Shown here piece by piece: positions 37,534 to 44,698 of a DNA stretch of 64,000 nucleotides. The stretch lies in NCBI RefSeq assembly GCF_900100765.1, contig NZ_FNFO01000006.1, positions 124,001-188,000 of the forward strand. The letters run 5' to 3'. Below the pieces are notes generated by a model. That model saw nothing but the letters and a program-made list of their open reading frames with translations. It was not told where the DNA came from and searched no databases. The position numbers and the translations under genes are program-made. The DNA is from Catalinimonas alkaloidigena. Its GTDB lineage: Bacteria > Bacteroidota > Bacteroidia > Cytophagales > Flexibacteraceae. Within the stretch, counting starts at the first letter, position 1, and every line of letters starts with the position of its first letter.

Positions 37534-38877
37534 ATGCAACGCAGAACCTTTGTCAAACTCACGTCATCCCTCGCGGCCGGTAGTATACTTGCACCACTTG
37601 CCAGCTGGAAACCCAACGAACCTTTGAAAAACTGGGCCGGAAATATCGAATACAGCACCACCCACGTCTCGTATCCACAGTCCGTGGCGGAGGTGCAGCA
37701 ACAGGTCAAAGCCCTGTCTCAATGGCGTACCCTGGGCAGTCGCCACTGTTTCAACCGCATTGCCGATAGCCAGCACCACCTGGTGTCGTTGCAAAACATG
37801 AAGCGCATCGTGTCGCTCGACAAAGCCGCCGCCACCGTTACGGTCGAAGGCGGCGTCAACTACGGTGAGCTGTCGCCCTACCTGCACGAACAAGGCTTCG
37901 CGGTCCACAACCTGGCGTCGCTGCCCCACATTACGGTGGTGGGCGCCTGCACCACGGCCACCCACGGTTCGGGCTGGCAGAACGGCAATCTCGCCACGGC
38001 GGCTACGGCCCTGCAAGTTGTGACACCCGACGGATCGGTGCGCACCCTTTCGGCCGAAAAAGACGGTGAGGCGTTCCGGGGTGCCGTGGTCGGCCTGGGA
38101 GCGCTGGGGGCCATCACCCACATCACGCTGCGGCTGGAACCCACGTTCACCATGCGGCAATACGTTTACGAGCACCTGCCGATGGCACAGTTGCCCGACC
38201 ATTTCGAGGAAATCATGTCGGCGGGCTACAGCGTCAGCCTGTTTACCGACTGGACGACGGACACCATCAACGAAGTATGGATTAAAGCCCTGGAGAAAGG
38301 CGGCACCGATTTCGGCGCACAACCGGACTTTTACGGGGCCAAGGCCGCCACCAAAAACCTGCACCCCATTGCGGCGCTGTCGGCCATCCACTGTACCGAT
38401 CAGTTGGGCGTCCCCGGTCCCTGGTACGAGCGCCTTCCCCACTTTAAAATGGGCTTCACACCCAGCAGCGGGGAGGAATTGCAGGCCGAGTACTTCGTGC
38501 CGCGCGACCGGGCCGTGGCGGCCATTCAGGCGGTGGCTAAGCTGGGCAACGCCATCAGCCCGCACCTGTTCATTTCCGAAATCCGCGCCATCGACGCCGA
38601 CGACCTCTGGATGAGCCCCTGTTACCAGCAACCCAGCATCGCCATCCACTTTACCTGGAAACCCGATTGGCCCGCCGTCCGGAAACTTCTTCCGAAAATC
38701 GAACAGGCGTTGGCGCCGTTCCACGTCAAACCGCACTGGGGGAAACTGTTCACCCTCGCCCCGAAAACGCTGCAATCCCGCTACCCGCGTCTGGCCGACT
38801 TCAAAGACCTGATTCATACCTACGACCCGCAAGGGAAACTTCACAACGAATTCATCAAAACCAACCTGTTCGGATAG
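37534..38877 (+). CDS. FAD-dependent alditol/aldonolactone oxidase-type protein
   Basis: 447 residues. The N-terminus MQRRTFVKLTSSLAAGSILAP is a twin-arginine-type signal, so the folded flavoprotein is exported. The vanillyl-alcohol-oxidase fold is shown by GSRHCFN (68-74), whose His71 is expected to carry FAD covalently as in alditol oxidases. GGVNYGELSPYLHEQGF and GACTTATHGSG follow. The C-terminal domain has YFVPRDRAVAAI, PHWGKLF and YDPQGKLHNEF, typical of the sugar-alcohol/L-gulonolactone oxidase group. It probably oxidises a sugar alcohol or lactone in the periplasm. The direct electron acceptor is unknown. Confidence 0.9.
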   Translation: MQRRTFVKLTSSLAAGSILAPLASWKPNEPLKNWAGNIEYSTTHVSYPQSVAEVQQQVKALSQWRTLGSRHCFNRIADSQHHLVSLQNMKRIVSLDKAAATVTVEGGVNYGELSPYLHEQGFAVHNLASLPHITVVGACTTATHGSGWQNGNLATAATALQVVTPDGSVRTLSAEKDGEAFRGAVVGLGALGAITHITLRLEPTFTMRQYVYEHLPMAQLPDHFEEIMSAGYSVSLFTDWTTDTINEVWIKALEKGGTDFGAQPDFYGAKAATKNLHPIAALSAIHCTDQLGVPGPWYERLPHFKMGFTPSSGEELQAEYFVPRDRAVAAIQAVAKLGNAISPHLFISEIRAIDADDLWMSPCYQQPSIAIHFTWKPDWPAVRKLLPKIEQALAPFHVKPHWGKLFTLAPKTLQSRYPRLADFKDLIHTYDPQGKLHNEFIKTNLFG

Positions 38878-38961
38878 TGCAGAAACCGGTCGCGGCGGCA
38901 TCCCCGAGATTTATGCTATATTCAACGGTTGAGCCGGCCGGGCAGTACTCAAAAGGAGTGG

Positions 38962-39189
38962 ATGACACGAATAGAATTCATAGCGTTTCTGAAAGCGTTC
39001 AGACAGGATTTAGAAGAAGGTAAACCGGAGTGGAAGAATCAAACGCTTGAAGATTTCCTGGAAGCAATGGCCTCCTATACTGAGGACATTCAAGGATATT
39101 ATGATACTATGAACTTGAATACGGACGCTGACGTAGCGACTTGGGAAAATTTCAAGACCCTCTTGAAGGGAGCTTCCATGTACGAATAA
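38962..39189 (+). CDS. Small acidic protein (DUF7660-like)
   Basis: 75 residues from the ATG at 38962. That start is chosen because AAAAGGAGTGG just upstream is a good Shine-Dalgarno sequence, which is unusual in this window. The sequence FIAFLKAFRQDLEEG, then WKNQTLEDFLEAM and IQGYYDTMNL, then TWENFKTLLKGASMYE resembles the small DUF7660 family. These proteins are often found as isolated genes and some sit in immunity clusters. The gene is clearly more A/T-rich than its neighbours, a sign of recent arrival. There is no toxin gene next to it. Confidence 0.7.
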   Translation: MTRIEFIAFLKAFRQDLEEGKPEWKNQTLEDFLEAMASYTEDIQGYYDTMNLNTDADVATWENFKTLLKGASMYE

Positions 39190-39417
39190 GGCCGTGGGAT
39201 GGAATCCTACCTTAAACTGGAGTGAGGCCGGGCATCTCTTTGCTCTTCTTCTACTCAAAATTCTGAAGAGATCAAAGAAGCTATAACATCGTGAACCTAT
39301 TGAACTGGTATACGGACGGCCTCAATACCCTTGAAGGCCAGGAAAGCAAAATGAGTCTTCGACTCCGCGTGTAGATTTTTTAAACCTAAACATAAAAAAG
39401 CAAAAGATAGTCTAGTT

Positions 39418-40602
39418 TTGAAAGTAACCAACCTCCTCTTCTCTTCCCTCCTGATGTGGGGCGGGCTCGCCAGCTGTACGACCAACGTGGTCAAAGTGCC
39501 CGCTTCACCTTACCCGATCAGCCACGATGCCTTTGCGGTGGATACCCTGGCCCAAGGCTTCACCATCCCGTACGGCATCGCCATCGTAAGCGAAAACGAA
39601 TATTTCATTACCGATCGGGTTGGGAAGATGTTCCACTTCAAAGCGGGCACGCTTACCGAGATCAATGGCATGCCGGACGTGGCCACTTTCGGCATCCCCA
39701 GCCTGCGCGCAATTTTGCACGGGGGCCTGATGGACATCAGCCTGCATCCCGACTACGCCACCAACGCCTGGATCTACATTTCCTACCTGGCAGCCGATGG
39801 CTTCGCCAAGGTGGCGCGACTCAACGTGCAGGACCATACCGCCACGCAGTTTGAGCCCATTTTCGCAACCCGCAGTCAAAATTATACCGGAAACGGGATG
39901 CGGATCGTGTGGGAAGATGACACTCATTTTTTCCTGAACGTCGGAAACTCCAACTTTTCCACCAGCACAAATCCGGTGTTGAATGCCCAGGATCTCCACG
40001 ACGACGCGGGGAAAATTCATCGGCTGATGGACGACGGGAGCGTTCCCCCCGACAATCCGGTGTTTGAGGGATTCGGCGGCCCCACCACCATCTGGAGTTA
40101 CGGGCACCGGGATGTGCAAGGGTTGTTTTTTGAGCAATCGACCCGGACCCTGTTTGGCGTGGAGCACGGTCCCAAGGGCGGCGATGAATTCAACATCATT
40201 GAAAAAGGCAAAAATTACGGTTGGCCCCTGTTCAGTTACGGCATTAATTATGACGGAGCCGGGGTGTCTACCCTTTCGGAAGATTCGGCCGCGACTTTCA
40301 CGGTACTACCTGAATACTACTGGACCGTTCCGACGGACGACGGCGGGCAGGCAATTGCTCCGGCGTGTTTATTAAAGGTCGATAACAGCACGATTGCCGA
40401 TTGGAATAACTCGTTTCTTATCGGCTCACTGGCCTACCGAAGGCTGATGAAGTACAATCGCCAGACCAACGAAACCTTTGGACTGACCCTCGAAGGAAGG
40501 GTGAGAACCATTAAGCAATTGCCGAGCGGCGACCTCATCGCGTTGATCGAGCGCAACGATCTTACGAAAGCCAACGGACTGGTGGTAAAGATTCATGACT
40601 AA
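39418..40602 (+). CDS. PQQ-dependent sugar dehydrogenase-type lipoprotein
   Basis: 394 residues from a TTG at 39418. The next ATG would cut the signal peptide, which ends LASC (lipobox). Six-bladed propeller of the soluble glucose/sorbosone dehydrogenase type: HGGLMDISLHPDYATNAWIY, GNGMRIVWEDD, SYGHRDVQGLFF, and the hallmark GPKGGDEFNIIEKGKNYGWP. This group oxidises aldoses with PQQ, or without it in some aldose-sugar dehydrogenases. No pqq synthesis genes are in the window, so the cofactor would come from elsewhere. The lipid anchor places it at the periplasmic face of a membrane. Confidence 0.88.
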   Translation: MKVTNLLFSSLLMWGGLASCTTNVVKVPASPYPISHDAFAVDTLAQGFTIPYGIAIVSENEYFITDRVGKMFHFKAGTLTEINGMPDVATFGIPSLRAILHGGLMDISLHPDYATNAWIYISYLAADGFAKVARLNVQDHTATQFEPIFATRSQNYTGNGMRIVWEDDTHFFLNVGNSNFSTSTNPVLNAQDLHDDAGKIHRLMDDGSVPPDNPVFEGFGGPTTIWSYGHRDVQGLFFEQSTRTLFGVEHGPKGGDEFNIIEKGKNYGWPLFSYGINYDGAGVSTLSEDSAATFTVLPEYYWTVPTDDGGQAIAPACLLKVDNSTIADWNNSFLIGSLAYRRLMKYNRQTNETFGLTLEGRVRTIKQLPSGDLIALIERNDLTKANGLVVKIHD

Positions 40603-40682
40603 GCCACACGTCGAGCGAACAGCATCACCCGGCGACTTCGTTCGCACAGAGCGTTGGTCGCCTTATTCACCCTCACAAGCCT

Positions 40683-41270
40683 ATGAAACATGAATTGATT
40701 GAATTTCTGGCCAGCTTTCCGGTCCTCCAGGGCGAAGATCTGGAGGCCATTGCCGAACTCATTCCCGTAAAACGCTTCAGGAAGGGCACGCTTTTGCTCC
40801 AGGAGGGCGAGGTGCCGACGCAGTGCTTTTTCGTGCTGAAAGGGTGCGTGCGGCAGTATTGCATTCTGGACGGAACAGAAAAGACCACGGCGTTCTTCAC
40901 CGAGCAAAACGGGACCATTTCGTCCTCCCACTACGTGAACCAGAAGCCCTCTGATCAGTACCTGGTCTGCGTCGAAGATTCGCTGCTGATCTGCGGCGAT
41001 GCGGAACACGATGCGCAGAACTACGAAAAGTTTCCGGTCCTGCAGGCCCTTACCAGCCAGATGCTGGAAAAAGAGCTCAACGAAACCAAAGACCACTTCT
41101 CCCGGTTCATCACCTCGTCGCCGGAACAACGGTACCTGGACCTCCAGAAAAACCGGCCCGACCTGCTGCACCGCGTGCCTCAGCACCAGATTGCCAGCTA
41201 CCTGGGCATCACCCCCGAATCGCTGAGCCGCATTCGCAAGCGCCTCGTCGCCAAGAAGGTCGCGCTGTAG
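40683..41270 (+). CDS. Crp/Fnr family transcription regulator
   Basis: 195 residues. A cyclic-nucleotide-binding-like beta-roll covers about 1-125 (VKRFRKGTLLLQEGEVPTQCFFVLKGCVRQY), followed by a dimer helix and a C-terminal helix-turn-helix (HQIASYLGITPESLSRIRKRL). The cAMP-contact residues are not clearly conserved and there is no Fnr-type Cys cluster, so the signal is unknown. The gene converges on a DUF4386 gene with a 5-base gap, and that neighbour may be its target. Confidence 0.92.
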   Translation: MKHELIEFLASFPVLQGEDLEAIAELIPVKRFRKGTLLLQEGEVPTQCFFVLKGCVRQYCILDGTEKTTAFFTEQNGTISSSHYVNQKPSDQYLVCVEDSLLICGDAEHDAQNYEKFPVLQALTSQMLEKELNETKDHFSRFITSSPEQRYLDLQKNRPDLLHRVPQHQIASYLGITPESLSRIRKRLVAKKVAL

Positions 41271-41275
41271 ACGCG

Positions 41276-41998
41276 TTAGGCTCTGCCACCTTTGAGCAGC
41301 AACCAGACCGCCAGTCCCGTTTCGCCCAGAATCATCGGTCCCATAAAGATGCCTTCTGCCACGGCTTTGTAGGTGGCGTAGTCGGCTAAGAGGAGGTTCG
41401 CTGCGTTGGTCAGGAGGTATCCGACCCCGGCGATGAGCAGCAGTACGCTCAACGTTTTGTGCAGCCAGTGGCGCTCAGACACCAGCACGCCCAGGCCCAG
41501 CAAGTGCAACCCGAACACCAGCAAACCGAGGGACCAGATGCGGTAAAATCCGTTGAGTAGCCACAGCGCCAGGTCGGCGGCCGGAGCCGAGTCAAGCAAG
41601 CCCACGAACGTTTCAGGACGTTCCACCAGCCCCAGCACGAGCAGTAGGCAGGCAATGGCGCCCCCGAGCAATGCACTGTAGATCAGCCGGAACCAGGCCG
41701 TCAGCAACGAGAGCGCCTGGTTTTTGCGCCGGTACACCACGTGCAGCCCCCAGGCGGCCACGACATCGCACACCAGAATGACCGTCCAGCCCAAAATGCC
41801 GAACCGGAACGTGGTGGTGGCGTTGCGAAGGTTGTGCCAGGTGGCCGCGGGATCGTCAGCGACCAGCATCTTCTCAAAGACGAGGCCCATCACTGCTCCG
41901 GCGACTACGGCCATCAGCAAAATGGCCGCTCCGGCGGCGATGGCGGCGGGACGTACGGTGGTCTGTTTGGTTTCGTGTGCTGCGAGGACTGCGTTCAT
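41276..41998 (-). CDS. DUF4386 membrane protein
   Basis: 240 residues with six predicted helices (about 20-45, 70-93, 105-130, 145-165, 175-195 and 205-228). The order and the blocks GWTVILVCDVVAAWGLHVVYRR and LGLHLLGLGVLVSERHWLHK fit the DUF4386 family, whose function is unknown. The ATG at 41998 is used because a TACCTTTG -7 element lies at 42023-42030; a longer frame from 42043 would start upstream of the promoter. Confidence 0.82.
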   Translation of the reverse strand: MNAVLAAHETKQTTVRPAAIAAGAAILLMAVVAGAVMGLVFEKMLVADDPAATWHNLRNATTTFRFGILGWTVILVCDVVAAWGLHVVYRRKNQALSLLTAWFRLIYSALLGGAIACLLLVLGLVERPETFVGLLDSAPAADLALWLLNGFYRIWSLGLLVFGLHLLGLGVLVSERHWLHKTLSVLLLIAGVGYLLTNAANLLLADYATYKAVAEGIFMGPMILGETGLAVWLLLKGGRA

Positions 41999-42022
41999 GG
42001 GTAACTCCGTTTTTGTATGAAA

Positions 42023-42030
42023 CAAAGGTA
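42023..42030 (-). promoter_or_regulatory. Putative -7 element for the DUF4386 gene
   Basis: TACCTTTG on the minus strand matches TAnnTTTG exactly, 24 bases before the chosen ATG. No strong -33 TTG is visible. Confidence 0.5.
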
Positions 42031-42173
42031 GACGGCGCGGCATGCTCCCGACGTTGACTTTCGTTAAGAAATGCAGTCGCTACCCGCAGGGCAGAGAAGA
42101 AATTCGGCACCGGACGGATGAAGGTGGCCGCCACAGAGGCCCGACCTTTCGTGTGGCCGAAACCGGCAGGACA

Positions 42174-42213
42174 TAAAAAAGCCTCCGCATCATTGGAAGA
42201 CACGGAGGCTTTT
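42174..42213 (-). terminator. Terminator after the GMC oxidoreductase
   Basis: On the minus strand AAAAGCCTCCG pairs with CGGAGGCTTTT, loop of 15 bases, ending in a T run. It lies 17 bases past the stop codon. Confidence 0.9.
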
Positions 42214-42230
42214 GCTTGGGCGCAAAGCGC

Positions 42231-43952
42231 TTACAAATTCTGTTTGTTGAGTTCGTTCACGGCGTGGTCTACGGCGCGGGCCGTCAGCGCCATGTAGGTC
42301 AGCGACGGGTTTTGCGTCGAGGTGGACGTCATGCAGGCGCCGTCGGTCACAAACACATTCTTGCAGGCGTGCAGCTGGTTGTACTTGTTCAGAAGCGACG
42401 TTTTGGGATCGTGACCCATCCGAGCGCCGCCCATCTCGTGGATGTCGAGGCCGGGGGCCTGCTTCGAGTCCGACGCGCGGATGTTTTTGAAGCCGGCCTT
42501 GGTGAACATTTCCGTCATCTGCTCCAGGTAATCGGCCACCATTTTCTCGTCGTTGTCGTCGTAATCGACCGAGATGTTGAGCAGCGGCATTCCCCAGTCG
42601 TCCTGCTGGTTGGCGGCGAGGCTCACGTAGTTGCTTTCCTTCGGCAGGGTTTCGCCCATCATGTGCGACCCGACGTACCAGTCTTCGCTCCACTTCGGAT
42701 TCAGCAGCGCCTCTTTCAGGTCTTTGCCGTAGCCGGACCGATCTTCGAACTGCCCCCGGTGGGCGCTGAAGCCCGCTGCGTAGCCCCGGAGAAAATCGGT
42801 TTCCTGTTTGCGCACGTTGCGGAAACGCGGAATGTACCCGCCGCCGGCCGGGTTGCGTCCGTCGGTGGCGTACTCCTTAAAGCCGTCGTACGTCCCGCCG
42901 ATGCGGGCGCGGTAGTTGTGGAAAGCCACGTACTTGCCCAACAGGCCGTTGTCGTTCCCCAGTCCGTTCGGAAAGCGGTTGGAGGTAGAGTTCAGCAGGA
43001 TGTGGTTGGTCGCCAGGGCCGATGCATTGACGAAGATGATCTTCGCGAAAAACTCGATTTCTTCTTTGGTGTTGGTATCGACCACGCGCACACCGGTCGC
43101 TTTGCCCGCCTGATCGTCGTAGATCACCGACTTCACCACCGAGAACGGACGCAGCGTCATGTTGCCGGTCCGCTCCGCCCAGGGCAGCGTCGAGGCGTTG
43201 CTGCTGAAGTAGCCCCCGAACGGACACCCGCGCTGGCACAACACCCGGTTCTGACACTGCGCACGGCCCTGTTCCATGTGGATGGACTGCGGTTTCGACA
43301 GGTGCGCACACCGGGCGCTGATCACGTGGCGCGCGTCACCGTAGTTTTCTTTCAGTTTGTCTTTGAAATACGACTCTACGCTGTTGAGCGGGAAAGCGGG
43401 CAGAAACTCGCCGTCGGGCAGTTCGGCCAGGCCGTCGTTGTTGCCGGAAATCCCGGCGAACTTCTCCACGTAGCTGTACCAGGGTGCCAGGTCTTTGTAG
43501 CGGATGGGCCAGTCGACCGCAAAACCGTCGCGGGCAGGGCCTTCGAAATCGAAGTCGCTCCAGCGCTGGGTTTGCCGCGCCCACAACAGCGACTTCCCTC
43601 CCACCTGGTTGCCCCGAATCCAGTCGAACGGTTTTTCCTGCACGTACGGCACTTCCTTGTCTTTCATGAAGAAGTGCATGGCGTCTTCGCGGAACGCGTA
43701 GCAGCGCCCGACCACCGGATTTTCCTTGAGCACCTCCACCGGAATCTGCCCCCGGTGTTCAAACTCAAAGGGTTTCAGGTTGGTGGTGGGGTAATCTTTG
43801 ATGTGTTTCACGTCGCGGCCCCGCTCCAGCACCAGGGTCTTCAGCCCTTTTTCGGTGAGCTCTTTGGCTGCCCAGCCGCCGCTGATGCCGGAACCGATGA
43901 CGATGGCATCGAAGGTGCGTTCTTTCACGCTGTCTATGTTCAGGTTCGCCAT
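42231..43952 (-). CDS. GMC family oxidoreductase (sugar dehydrogenase large subunit)
   Basis: 573 residues. FAD motif GSGISGG (20-26). The C-terminal GMC block reads GGARMG, then NVFVTDGACM and TQNPSLTYMALTARAVDHAV. There is no signal peptide of its own. The adjoining gene encodes a subunit-3 protein with an export signal, so the complex is probably exported folded by hitchhiking. This is the arrangement of glucoside 3-dehydrogenase and gluconate dehydrogenase complexes. The usual cytochrome c subunit is absent here. A Cys cluster (CQNRVLCQRGCPFGGYF) lies in the middle and might bind an Fe-S centre, as in some related enzymes. Substrate not determined. Confidence 0.93.
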   Translation of the reverse strand: MANLNIDSVKERTFDAIVIGSGISGGWAAKELTEKGLKTLVLERGRDVKHIKDYPTTNLKPFEFEHRGQIPVEVLKENPVVGRCYAFREDAMHFFMKDKEVPYVQEKPFDWIRGNQVGGKSLLWARQTQRWSDFDFEGPARDGFAVDWPIRYKDLAPWYSYVEKFAGISGNNDGLAELPDGEFLPAFPLNSVESYFKDKLKENYGDARHVISARCAHLSKPQSIHMEQGRAQCQNRVLCQRGCPFGGYFSSNASTLPWAERTGNMTLRPFSVVKSVIYDDQAGKATGVRVVDTNTKEEIEFFAKIIFVNASALATNHILLNSTSNRFPNGLGNDNGLLGKYVAFHNYRARIGGTYDGFKEYATDGRNPAGGGYIPRFRNVRKQETDFLRGYAAGFSAHRGQFEDRSGYGKDLKEALLNPKWSEDWYVGSHMMGETLPKESNYVSLAANQQDDWGMPLLNISVDYDDNDEKMVADYLEQMTEMFTKAGFKNIRASDSKQAPGLDIHEMGGARMGHDPKTSLLNKYNQLHACKNVFVTDGACMTSTSTQNPSLTYMALTARAVDHAVNELNKQNL

Positions 43953-43960
43953 GATGTAGG

Positions 43961-44494
43961 TTAGGCTTTGATCGGAAAAAGAGGATTGTAACGCCCGGGC
44001 ACCAGTTCGTACACCCGCAGTTTGGTCATGACCAGTTCCGAGTTCAAATAGCCTTTGATCGTCTCATTTTTTGTGATGGAATAGAAAGTCGTCAGCACAT
44101 CGTCTCCTTTTCGGCCGTTGAGGTCGGCCACGAGTTTCTGTCGCTGTTCGGGTGTGGTGGCCGCAAAAGACTCGCCCGTTTGGTTGCGGGCCATCTCGTC
44201 GAATTGCGCCATGCCTTGCAGAAAAGCCTCCTGGTGCGTGGATTCGTAGCAGTCGTCGACCATGTTCAGGACAAACAGGTGCAGGCCCATGGCTTTGCCC
44301 CCGGCCGTGTCGGTTGTCGGGATCAGGGTTTCGACCAGTTCGGCCATCATCGCTTCCTGATCGGCGGAAACGTCGAGGTGGGTGAGTTCGATGGAGGCGG
44401 GCTGCCCCTCTTTCGTCTCGCGACTACAGGCGGGGAAAATCATCACGCCCCCCGCAAACAGGACCAGGTTTTGTAAAGCGGATCTTCGGTTCAT
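43961..44494 (-). CDS. Gluconate 2-dehydrogenase subunit 3 family protein
   Basis: 177 residues from the ATG at 44494. The N-terminus has NRRSALQNLVLFAGG, an RR-type signal that ends in FPAC, so it may be a Tat-exported lipoprotein. Residues about 45-165 form the family helical domain (MMAELVETLIPTTDTAGGKAMG, HLFVLNMVDDCY, FYSITKNETIKGYLNSELVMT, PGRYNPLF). It is 8 bases upstream of the GMC gene and is the likely partner that carries the large subunit across the inner membrane and anchors it. Confidence 0.92.
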   Translation of the reverse strand: MNRRSALQNLVLFAGGVMIFPACSRETKEGQPASIELTHLDVSADQEAMMAELVETLIPTTDTAGGKAMGLHLFVLNMVDDCYESTHQEAFLQGMAQFDEMARNQTGESFAATTPEQRQKLVADLNGRKGDDVLTTFYSITKNETIKGYLNSELVMTKLRVYELVPGRYNPLFPIKA

Positions 44495-44640
44495 GCCAGG
44501 TAAAGTAGGTTCATGGGGAGCGCAGTAGCGACCAGCCGGACGGCTCGGCCCTTCTCCCCGACCCACCAAGTTAATTCATTTGAAAGAATGATGAAACTTC
44601 CCTATTTATTTTAATCCCATGTTAACCTGCCTGCCCGGAA

Positions 44641-44693
44641 GGAAATGTAGCCCCTCCCTACATCACCACACCACCACATCGCCACATCACAAT
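44641..44693. repeat. CA-rich degenerate short repeat
   Basis: Short C/A-rich units (CATCACCACACC, CACATCGCCACATCAC) run through the gap between the GMC/GDH3 unit and the permease genes. A 6-base hairpin (ATGTAG/CTACAT) is included. See the related tracts at 52041 and 55320. Confidence 0.55.
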
Positions 44694-44698
44694 AGGGC

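Noticed and set aside
39236-39278. Hairpin-like repeat (TCTTTGCTCTTC / GAAGAGATCAAAGA)
   Set aside because: The pairing is imperfect and there is no T run, so it is not a good terminator, and nothing suggests an operator.
39413-39420. TAGTTTTG, a perfect -7 element just before the PQQ-type gene
   Set aside because: It overlaps the TTG start codon itself. Moving the start downstream would destroy the lipoprotein signal, so the match is probably chance.
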